The notes beneath the pieces were generated by a model. That model saw only the letters and a program-made list of their open reading frames with translations, ran no database searches and was not told where the DNA came from. A DNA stretch of 64,000 nt, taken from the NCBI GenBank assembly GCA_944989445.1, contig CALYLW010000972.1:1-64000 (forward strand), written 5' to 3'. Each line of letters starts with the position of its first letter. Within the stretch, counting starts at the first letter, position 1. Origin of the DNA: Ampullaceana balthica (taxonomy: Eukaryota > Mollusca > Gastropoda > Lymnaeidae). Both the position numbers and the translations under genes were made by a program. Below, piece after piece: positions 33,709 to 45,700 of the stretch.

Positions 33709-36700
33709 TCAGTGCCACTGTAGATGCGGGCTGGTGTTGCCGTCCTTCCACATGGGTGATTCTGTTGTGATCTCTGCCCTACACATTGGACAGGTCTTCT
33801 CCCGATCAAACCAGATGGTGACACATTGTTCACAGAAGATGTGCTGCAAAGGATTGGAAGTGCAAGGAAATTGGGGTGAAGAATCAACATAAGAATACAT
33901 GACAGCACTATAGATTAATGACAGCACTGTAAATTAATGACAGCACTCTAGATTAACGACAGCACTATAGATTAACAACAGCGCTATAGATTAATGACAG
34001 CGCTATAGATTAATGACAGTACTATCAGTTAATGACAGCACTATAGATTAATAACAGTACAGTCGAAACCAGTTAAGTCGACGGCGTTGGGGTATGAAAA
34101 ATGGCATCGAGATAACCGATGATCGAGTTAAAACAAAAACCAATATGGCAGCAAAATATTAACATGGAATTTCTTCATGTACGTGTTGTGCGTTGATTAG
34201 TGATGGAACGATTAATCAGAATCGCATCGGAATATCGGGACCCTATTTCTTCACTCTTTCCTAAGGACCGTTTAAGTTTAAATATAACCCTTTGTTGCGT
34301 TAGCGCAGTTTTTTTCCCTAGTACATAACTATAACGAATTCATCTACTCCTGCCCGCCACACCGCCAAGCGCGCCGTCTTGCGGTGATTCCCAGATTGAG
34401 CGATACTGTGCCTTGGAAGGCACTTGCAGGACTTTCCTTACAAGCTACACAAATAAGTAACCTACACATCCCCTCATTGTCCCCGAACCATTCTCTTCCT
34501 AATCATCTTCTTCGTGTCCGTCCCCTCAGCTTACAATGGACTTAGAATTCCTTCGGTAACTTGATGCTAATCGGACTAACCAACAACAATGGTGTGGGAG
34601 ATTGAGAGTGGGGGCGGGTAAACTGTCTGTAGTCTGTTATATTATATATTTTAAAATCTGGGGAGCCTTGTTTACAGTAAGCAGCCTATGATTTTGGTAT
34701 CGTCCCATCACTAGCGTTAATAAATGAGAATGTACATGCACATGTTTTTGGAGTTGTTTTTTTACACAATGGCGTTGCTGTTATTTGTCTATCATGACCT
34801 ATATATGACTCATGACAAAGCGAACTCTTCTCTATAAAAAACGTACACAAATAAATTAGGAACTCCTTTTGAACTTTCAACATTGACACATTTTAATTAA
34901 TTGTAACCAATAGTTAAATGGCTTTTGCACACTGCCACTTCTTATGAATGAAACAATGAGAACAAAGCAGTAGTAATAGAGTCAAAATGAGGTTGAAGGA
35001 TGAATGATTGCCAATGACAACAAGTCTGCACACGGTACATTTTGTTATTCAATACGATCCCCTCAGCTTACAATGGACTTAGAGTGGGGGTGGGTAAACT
35101 GTCTGGTTTTTTTTGCCGTTATTTGTTTGATGAAGCTATCGGCATGCTATAAAAATGTACATACATGTTTGCTAACAACAAAAGGTATATGTGCACCAAC
35201 TAACAGCAGAAATTTACAAATTTAAAATAAAAACCAACGTCGATTATCGATACAAACGTTTATTATATTCTCCAACATTGCAAACACAAAATTTGCGAGT
35301 CATTTCACTCTGACACAGCTCTGAAAAGTATCTGAACGCAAGCGGGCTGTGACGTCACCAGCACGCCTCGCAAGGCTGAAACTTTTTCCGTTGCCTTGTT
35401 GGTTATAAAATAACTAAGAAGAACAAAAGCTGGTGATTGGCATAGTACCAGAAGCAACACAGGCCTGAACGCAAGCGGGCTGTGACGTCACCAGCACACC
35501 ATGCAAGGCTGAAATAGACGCGTGGCCTTGTTGGTTATAAAATAACTAAGAATTTCAAAAGCTAGTGATTGCCATAGTACCAGAAGCAACACGGCGCTGA
35601 GAGCGAAATGCAAGCGGGCTGTGACGTCACCAGCAGACCCTGGTGAGGCAGAAAATTGGTCCCATCCCTTGGTTATTAAAAAATCATAGCTAACATTTTC
35701 AAAAGCTGGCGATTGGTCATGGGGATCGAGATAACCAACGTTAAGAGGCAAATTTGACCCTTTTTGTGCTCGTGTTATGAGGTTTCGGCGACTTTAAAAA
35801 ATCGAATTAAACAACGAGAAAATGCTAAGTCAAAGAGAGAATTTGGCGGTTCCAACAAAAAACGTCGACTTAATAGGGTGTGCGAGTTAACCGAGCTCGA
35901 GTTAAGTGGGTTCGACTGTACTATAGATTAACGACAGCGCTATAGATTAATGACAGCGCTATAGATTAATGACAGTACTATAGATTAACGACAGCGCTAT
36001 AGATTAATTACAGCGCTATAGATTAATGACAGCACTATAGATTAACGACAGCGCTATAGATTAATTACAGCGCTATAGATTAATGACAGCACTATAGATT
36101 AATGCTAACTGCTAAAGAATGATATGATGGGTGAGAACTAATATACACATTTTCAAATGTCCATCAAACAACATTTCTGTGAGAACAAAATTTGTTGGCA
36201 AATTATATAGGAACTGCCATACTTTATAATGGATCTGCCATACTTTATAAAGGAACTGCCATAATTTATAAAAGGAACTGCCATACTTTATAATGGAACT
36301 GCCATACTTTATAAAATGATATGTCAGAATGGTTATGCATGGCTGCACTATTAATCCTGACGCAGGGTTGCAATCTATAACTTATTATGTAGTACTTTAT
36401 TAAGTAGTACTTTATTATGTAGTACTTATTAGTACTGACTAATGTCTTATGTCTCCGAGAGTTCGGGACAGAACATTAACGCAGACATCGCCTCACTCCA
36501 CATACACAATTATTTCCTTGGCCCACTGGCATACTCCAACGCTACCAGTTCCTATGGCCGTAAATGTATTATTTCACAAACTCAGGAAAACTATTATCAA
36601 AAAACAATTTACAACAACCTTCATAATTAATGGCATCGTGTAAAGAACTTGTGTGGACCACAATAATGTTGAAAAGTGAGGACATAGAGCAAGAAGTTCT

Positions 36701-39700
36701 TACCTTGCAAGGTAACATGACCGGTTCATTGACTGTGTCCTGACATATAGGACATTGGTTTCCTCTCTCTAACAGGTCACTGGAACTAGGTTTGCTGCCG
36801 AAAGACTGCAATGTGGAAAATGACAAAAATTGAAAAAATGTCAATCACTACTGGTGGATGCCAACAACAGCAGCGGTGGCATGTGATAGAGGTCAATGTT
36901 ACCTGCAGCGGTGGCATGTGATAGAGGTCAATGTTACCTGCAGCGGTGGCATGTGATAGAGGTCAATGTTACCTGCAGCGGTGGCATGTGATAGAGGTCA
37001 ATGTTACCTGCAGCGGTGGCATGTGATAGAGGTCAATGTTACCTGCAGCGGTGGCATGTGATAGAGGTCAATGTTACCTGCAGCGGTGGCATGTGATAGA
37101 GGTCAATGTTACCTGCAGCGGTGGCATGTGATAGAGGTCAATGTTACCTGCAGCGGTGGCATGTGATAGAGGTCAATGTTACCTGCAGCGGTGGCATGTG
37201 ATAGAGGTCAATGTTACCTGCAGCGGTGGCATGTGATAGAGGTCAATGTTACCTGCAGCGGTGGCATGTGATAGAGGTCAATGTTACCTGCAGCGGTGGC
37301 ATGTGATAGAGGTCAATGTTACCTGCAGCGGTGGCATGTGATAGAGGTCAATGTTACCTGCAGCGGTGGCATGTGATAGAGGTCAATGTTACCTGCAGCG
37401 GTGGCATGTGATAGAGGTCAATGTTACCTGCAGCGGTGGCATGTGATAGAGGTCAATGTTACCTGCAGCTGTGGCATGTGATAGAGGTCAATGTTACCTG
37501 CAGCGGTGGCATGTGATAGAGGTCAATGTTACCTGCAGCGGTGGCATGTGATAGAGGTCAATGTTACCTGCAGCGGTGGCATGTGATAGAGGTCAATGTT
37601 ACCTGCAGCGGTGGCATGTGATAGAGGTCAATGTTACCTGCAGCGGTGGCATGTGATAGAGGTCAATGTTACCTGCAGCGGTGGCATGTGATAGAGGTCA
37701 ATGTTACCTGCAGCGGTGGCATGTGATAGAGGTCAATGTTACCTGCAGCGGTGGCATGTGATAGAGGTCAATGTTACCTGCAGCGGTGGCATGTGATAGA
37801 GGTCAATGTTACCTGCAGCGGTGGCATGTGATAGAGGTCAATGTTACCTGCAGCGGTGGCATGTGATAGAGGTCAATGTTACCTGCAGCAGTGGCATGTG
37901 ATAGAGGTCAATGTTACCTGCAGCGGTGGCATGTGATAGAGGTCAATGTTACCTGCAGCGGTGGCATGTGATAGAGGTCAATGTTACCTGCAGCGGTGGC
38001 ATGTGATAGAGGTCAATGTTACCTGCAGCGGTGGCATGTGATAGAGGTCAATGTTACCTGCAGCGGTGGCATGTGATAGAGGTCAATGTTACCTGCAGCG
38101 GTGGCATGTGATAGAGGTCAATGTTACCTGCAGCGGTGGCATGTGATAGAGGTCAATGTTACCTGCAGCGGTGGCATGTGATAGAGGTCAATGTTACCTG
38201 CAGCGGTGGCATGTGATAGAGGTCAATGTTACCTGCAGCGGTGGCATGTGATAGAGGTCAATGTTACCTGCAGCGGTGGCATGTGATAGAGGTCAATGTT
38301 ACCTGCAGCTGTGGCATGTGATAGAGGTCAATGTTACCTGCAGCGGTGGCATGTGATAGAGGTCAATGTTACCTGCAGCGGTGGCATGTGATAGAGGTCA
38401 ATGTTACCTGCAGCGGTGGCATGTGATAGAGGTCAATGTTACCTGCAGCGGTGGCATGTGATAGAGGTCAATGTTACCTGCAGCGGTGGCATGTGATAGA
38501 GGTCAATGTTACCTGCAGCGGTGGCATGTGATAGAGGTCAATGTTACCTGCAGCGGTGGCATGTGATAGAGGTCAATGTTACCTGCAGCGGTGGCATGTG
38601 ATAGAGGTCAATGTTACCTGCAGCGGTGGCATGTGATAGAGGTCAATGTTACCTGCAGCGGTGGCATGTGATAGAGGTCAATGTTACGTGCAGCGGTGGC
38701 ATGTGATAGAGGTCAATGTTACCTGCACTGCTGCGCAGATATCTGTCCAAGGCCATGCAGCACTTAAAATTATCATGCTGCAAATTTTGTAAAATATCGC
38801 ACACAAAAAACGGAAGCTGTGCAACTTTGCACTAAAGTTTTCTTACTTTCCATGTGGACCAAACGAACCTAAGAGGGAAATTTGATAGAGGTCAATGAAA
38901 TTTGGTGGCTGCCGGTGACCGGCTGTTTGTCCCATTTAAGTGGAGTTTTATTATATTTGAGGACATTTTTTTTTAAAAACTAATATCGTAAGAAAAAAAT
39001 AAGATATTTTGAAAACCATTGTGGTTGGTGAGCTACGTGTTGTCAATTTGTGATTGTGTCGGACAAATGAATATATAGTTTGTAAATCCTTTTTATTCAT
39101 CAGCTAATTTATTTTATCAGCAGGGTTGTGTCTTTGACATTAATTTATGTGCCTTTATTTACAAGCAACCAAATGTAAGAAATAAGAATGTATCTAAAGC
39201 TTCTATCTATCTTATATCTACTTTCTATCTTCAGCATTTCCTATTAACTGGTGAACACAAATTTTTAACCATAAATAATCTTTAACGTGGTTTGTGCTGT
39301 GACTTACAGTATTGGATTGGAATCTCTGGAATGAACTGTACAAAAACTGGACCCCACCCCATACTGACCAGCTCTGTAGATAGAGAGAAATGAAGATCAC
39401 ATGAATTAACTTCAAAGATACAAAGCAAATAGTTACACAGTATTTGGAAACAAATTCTGTACATACAATAAATATTAACAATAATTGACAGGTTCACTAA
39501 GATGTTCTCACCTTAAACCCAACATACAATTGACAGGTTCACTAGGCTGTTCTCACCTTAAACCCAACATACAACAATTGACAGGTTCACTAAGATGTTC
39601 TCACCTTAAACCCAACATAAAACAATTGACAGGTTCACTAGGCTGTTCTCCCCTTAAACCCAACATACAACAATTGACAGGTTCACTAAGATGTTCTCAC

Positions 39701-42700
39701 CTTAAACCCAACATACAACAATAATTGACAGGTTCACTAAGCTGTTCTCACCTTAAACCCAAGATACACAGCCTCTGTAACAAATGCAAACCACACACTT
39801 GTCCTAGTGCTGTCATTGAGATAGTACCACCACGGTACTATGGTGACCAACTGGCGGTACAGCTGTGATATGCTCTCTATCAACAAGTAGTACTTGCCCT
39901 GGGTGGGGAGGGAGGGGGAGAATGAGCTAGAAAGTGATCTTCTGGTACAGATGGGATAAAATAAAAAAGCAATATTTTTTTTAGTGATCCTGTTATTGTT
40001 CCAGTTAAAAATGAATAGCTAACCTCATGACATTATTTTATTGTTTTAAAACTTTGCTTATAGATTGTAATATTTGAAAAGCACTAAAAATATAACATGT
40101 GTTTTTCTTTTATTTTGCTGTTATCCATTCCAGACGTTAAGAATGTCTTTAAACTCCCATAAGTAGAAGTTAACAATATATATGTATACTCTCATAGGAG
40201 CACATTCAGTTAACAATATATATGTATACTCTCATAGGAGCACTGGCAGTTAACAATATATATGTATACTCTCATAGGAGCACTGGCAGTTAACAATATC
40301 TTTACAAACCCCGAATTAAGGTAACCACCTTCCAGCTAAACAAAAGAAAATGACATATTTAATTAAACATTTAAAAACCATTTAACTAAAAATGTTCTGC
40401 CTAAGACTACTTAATTCCACTTTATAAAAACAATAAAATGACAAGTACTATTTAATTATTTATATTGATCTTATAAATCATGTAGCCCATATATGACCGC
40501 CACCACCAATGAGATAAGCTTTGAAGATGCAATCAGTGTGTCTTTAACTCTCCTTTTCTATTAGCACTGAGTAAAATAGTTTCTAGGTTACACAGTAAAT
40601 AACTCAAGTTTACTGTTTTCTTTAGCACAGAAAAAGACAAAGCCAAGTTGACATCCAAGTTCATATGAGAAGTTATAGTAAGATATGAGAAGTTATAGTA
40701 AGATATTTTGGTATTTCTAAGTCAGTTAAAACAGTTTACAGTATGAACGTCCAATAAATTTGTTTGTTTTAATTACTCTCATCACTGAAAGTTGGTGACT
40801 TATCAGAAGCCAATGTGTTAAGACTTCTGTTTGCATTCATTAGTCCTCAGTTGGCTTTAAAGCAGCCCTCAATCTTGTGCTGCAGCACATACCCTTTGCC
40901 TGTAATTTTTACTGCACGGCTGGAACATGGCTAGTATGGACTTGACGATGATAGTGAGGAACTTGATGATGTAGTCTGTCATAACCACACACCACAAGAG
41001 AGTCCACACGGAGATGTCTGGCACCACCGCCATTTGGAAGAGCAGCCTGAAAAAGAGGGTTATGAAATCATAACACCAATTTATTTTTGAGACATCAGCT
41101 GAGTCTGTTGTTACTTATCTGTCATAGTTACATTATTGTTCATTGATTTAATCATGACAAATGGCTACTCACAGTTTCCACAACTGCTGATCACTAAAAA
41201 CATAAAACAGTATGGCAATGTTCACCATGAGAAAGCCACACAGCCATAACAAGTTGACAAGGCCAAGCCAAGACCTGCTCTGCTCCTGGGAGGAAACAAT
41301 GGGGAGATACTCTATATACAACATTCACTCAATATTGTGGGGGACAAAGTAAATTTCAAATAATATAACCAAATATGTTTGGGATATTATGGCAAAATTA
41401 TAAGACAATGCTAAATTGTATTTGACTTCAATGAATGTGTGCGATTAATTTTATTTAAAAACAAAAACAATTTTATGAAATGTGAAATAAAAAATTGCTA
41501 GACTTTCTTAACTGTTAAAATGTTTTTAATTTTTGTAATGCAATAAGATTAGGTTAAATATTTTATGAACTGACAGCTCAAATATCAGGGAGTCAATCAA
41601 CACTTACCCTGACAGCTCAACTCTCAGGTAGTCAATCAACACTTACCCTGACAGCTCAACTCTCAGGTAGTCAATCAACACTTACCCTGACAGCTCAACT
41701 CTCAGGTAGTCAATCAACACTTACCCTGACAGCTCAAATCTCAGGGAGTCAATCAACACTTACCCTGACAGCTCAACTCTCAGGTAGTCAATCAACACTT
41801 ACCCTGACAGCTCAACTCTCAGGTAGTCAATCAACACTTACCCTGACAGCTCAACTCTCAGGTAGTCAATCAACACTTACCCTGACAGCAGACTTATGAA
41901 TGGCATGCACCAGCTTCATGTTTGTGTAATAAAATGTTCCACCCAAACATAAAAACACTAAAAGGCCTGCAGTTTGAGGAGTACAAAAATGGAGGGAATA
42001 AATTAATAAACAATTGAGTGATTTCATTAAAAATGATTGCATATGACTTTCTAACAATTTCAAATAGTTTAGTAATCTAATTAAGTTAATTTAGTTTTCT
42101 TAAATATACATGTAAATTATTTATTTTTAAAATTAATATTGTCCAATGAAGTCAATAAATATCAATATTTTAAATTAAATTTGGATATTAACAGACTTAA
42201 TTTCCTTTTTAATTTTAAATTGTTCTAAAAATACATGAACTATATTGTTAACTCCCACCCCCTCCCCAAAAATACATGAACTATATTGTTAACTCTCACC
42301 CCCTCCCCAAAAATACATGAACTATATTGTTAACTCCCACCCCTCCCTAAAAATACATGAACTATATTGTTAACTCCCACCCCTCCCCAAAAATACATGA
42401 ACTATATTGTTAACTCCCACCCCTCCCCAAAAATACATGAACTATATTGTTAACTCCCACCCCTCCCCAAAAATACATGAACTATATTGTTAACTCCCCC
42501 TCCCCACAGAAGGTTACTAGTTAAGAACTGTTTAATTAATACCATCAGCGTCAACATGGTTCTTAACACAACTCACCCAGTCGGTGGTCGTACAGGAAAT
42601 GGAGAAACAAAAGCAGGATAAATATCCCCGACTCTGCCCCCCATTTGTATAGCAACGTGAGCTCAGCGGCTTGCTGGAGTCCAGGGTTGGGGACACCGCC

Positions 42701-45700
42701 CCCATTCCCGGCTTGCCCGCCGTTCCCTCCGAAGTTAACCAAGTTCCCACCGGCGTTGCTGTTCCCAGCAGTTGGTGGCAGGCTGTTGTCTGTCTCATCC
42801 CCAACCTGAAAGTTATGAGAATGTGTGTGGTGCTGGTGGTGGCTGTGACCGTGGCCGTGAGATTGCCCGCTGCTGGCGGCAGAACGTGATATCAATCCAG
42901 CAGGAGCTGAGTTGTTGTTGGAGTTACCTCTCTGCTGCATCGTTGCCGCACTGGCATTCCTCAGTAGAGCCTCCAGGAGGGGAGAGCTGAAGCCTCTGAT
43001 TCCGGTTTGACTTCCTGTCCCGCTGCTAATCATTTGGGAGGACACAAAGTTACCATCTGCATCGAGACCCCCGCCCCGCAAGTCCATGTCCAGGATTGTA
43101 TCCGGTGGATCCGGCATTTCTGGGACTCGTGATGATTCACCCCTTCCTTCCAGATTCAACTGAAGTTGTCGCTGGAATTGTTGCTGAAGCTGTTGTTGAA
43201 TATGTTGTTGAAAGGAGAGTTGGTACTGTTGAGGCCGACCTTCCTCAAAAGTTTGTTGATGAGCAAGGTGAGAAGGAAAATTAGGCAACAACTCTTGGGC
43301 TACTGATAAAGCAGATCTAGGAATTCGAGGCTGCAATGTAAGATTTTACACAATTAATTTAAACTAATACAATTATTAAAATTACAATATTTTAAGCTAA
43401 GAAGAAAACTGATTTTGACTTTTTTCCTAGAGCAATTTACTTATTTTTAATAATGAAATTACATGTAATATCTAAGCTGGGGTAAGTTATGATTATTATT
43501 ATTTTTGATAATAAATTATTTTTAAAAAACATAATTATGTCTTAATAAAATTGCTCATCAAATCATGGGTTTAGCTGACAGTGCCCTAGCCACTGAAATG
43601 AAAGACATTTAATCTATTAAGGATGCCAATCATTTCTCACACCCTTTTTTCCTATTGTGAAATATACCACCCCCAAGTAGTCACTAGAAGATGCATCAAT
43701 TGATACTAACAAGCCAAAACTTATCAATAAATTATAAATAAAGAGGACTCCTCTGAGAAAACAGAATATATAACTTAATCTCAGTGACAACTCACAGAAA
43801 ATATCAATGTTCAAATTAAGTCTTAGTCATAGTTACAAAAGATAAGAGATTACTAATAAGACCTATAAATCTCTCTGATTTCATGTCTTTAAATACTTGT
43901 AAACTTATATTAATTTGTGAAACTCTCTTACCACCCAAGACATACAATTTTGAAAAAGCTCTTTAGCAAAGTGAAATCAAAGTTACTTATTGTGACAAAC
44001 ACATTTATTTTGAAAAATATATTTATTATTCACTAAATTTCAATCAAATCTAGTAAAATTTTAAAATATATGTTTATTGTTCACTAAATTTCAATCAAAT
44101 CTAGTAAAATTTTAAAAATAATATTACTCACTAAGAAAACCTATGTTTCAGAATAAAACATATTTATAGATACCTAATGCTGATCAGTCTAAAAAGAAAA
44201 AAAAATAATCCATCCATATTTTTAGCATTAACAAAGCTAAAAGATATTTATCACTAAATTCCAGCAGTAAGGAAATTTCCTAAGATTGTCAGGCAGCATA
44301 AGGGAAATTCCCTGAATGTCAAATGAGTTTTCAGATAAAGACAGTTTTTTTTTAAAAATACACTGCTAAGCTATAATGCAATTTTTGCTTTTATTTTGTT
44401 AACCAAATTTCATCTTTTTAAAAACGTATAAAATGAGCATCAGATTAACTGCATCAAGTAGTAATAAGTAATTTAAAATAAAACTTGGTTTGTGATTTAA
44501 ATCTACCTCCTTTGCCAGGAGCACATAGTGTAATCCACTGTCTCACTAACAAATATTGGAATTTCAGATAATAAAAAGAGCTGGTGTTTGGTTGGGAGAG
44601 TAATCAAGTTGCAATACCAGATGTTACATGTCTGCTGGTAACAAAATATAAGGGAGGCAATTTTATAGCCATCGACATTATAAAAAAAGATTCTAGTGTA
44701 TGAACAAATGACAAAAATAATTCAGAGTGAGTCATTTTTGAGAGAGTAGATTGGCTCATGTCTTACTTAAATGTTACAGCAACTGATTGGCTCATGTCTT
44801 ACTTAAATGTTACAGCAACTGATTGGCTCATGTCTTACTTAAATGTTACAGCAACTGATTGGCTCATGTCTTACTTAAATGTTACAGCAACTGATTGGCT
44901 CATGTCTTACTTAAATGTTACAGCAACTGATTGGCTCATGTCTTACTTAAATGTTACAGCAACTGATTGGCTCATGTCTTACTTAAATGTTACAGCAACT
45001 GATTGGCTCATGTCTTACTTAAATGTTACAGCAACTGATTGGCTCATGTCTTACTTAAATGTTACAGCAACTGATTGGCTCATGTCTTACTTAAATGTTA
45101 CAGCAACTGATTGGCTCATGTCTTACTTAAATGTTACAGCAACTGATTGGCTCATGTCTTACTTAAATGTTACAGCAACTGATTGGCTCATGTCTTACTT
45201 AAATGTTGCAGCAACTGAAGCCAAAGTTGTGACAACTCTAGCTGTCAGTTTATCACAGCAATATTTAGCAATAATGAGATCCATTTAATGATATTTGATA
45301 GCAGTCTTAAGGATAGTACCCATAATAGTGAGGATAATAGGCTGAAGAATCTATCAAAGGACAAAATTCACATTGACAGCCACAGTGATTAACTTAAATA
45401 GTTAGAAAAAAAGATGATATAGGACTTCTAATTAATAAAAGATATGAGAAACTGTCTCTCTCACTCTCAAAGACAAGTTGAAACACACTGAAAGTTAAAC
45501 ATTAAAAATGTAACATTTTCTTTAATATTATTATGCAAAAAAAAGACTTCATTAAGTGTAGATATACAGTCTATGTAGCCAACTTTCAATAAGCAATTTA
45601 TTGAAATATTTTCTGACGAAATATTAAGAAAATATTAAATTACTTTCCATTATTTATAACACAAACTTGATGGAAATTCTTTACTTAAAAGTTTTATTTA

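Larger units (their letters stand above)
34060..35918. mobile_element. Tigger/pogo-like element (1.86 kb), non-autonomous
   Basis: The left terminus is CAGTCGAAACCAGTTAAGTC; the right terminus, read inward on the minus strand, is CAGTCGAACCCACTTAACTC. TA is duplicated at both sides (34,058-34,059 and 35,919-35,920). These are Tc1/mariner-pogo (Tigger) features. No DDE transposase ORF is readable. It interrupts the 19-bp array and itself contains a nested hAT element and a three-copy internal repeat. Confidence 0.88.

Noticed and set aside
33702..33908. Alternative minus-strand ORF over the last RNFT exon in another frame
   Set aside because: The RING-encoding frame matches RNFT proteins and splices in phase with exon 8; the other frame is a shadow.
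42671..43284. Plus-strand ORFs of 62-72 codons opposite RNFT exon 2
   Set aside because: Antisense by-products of a GC-richer coding exon.
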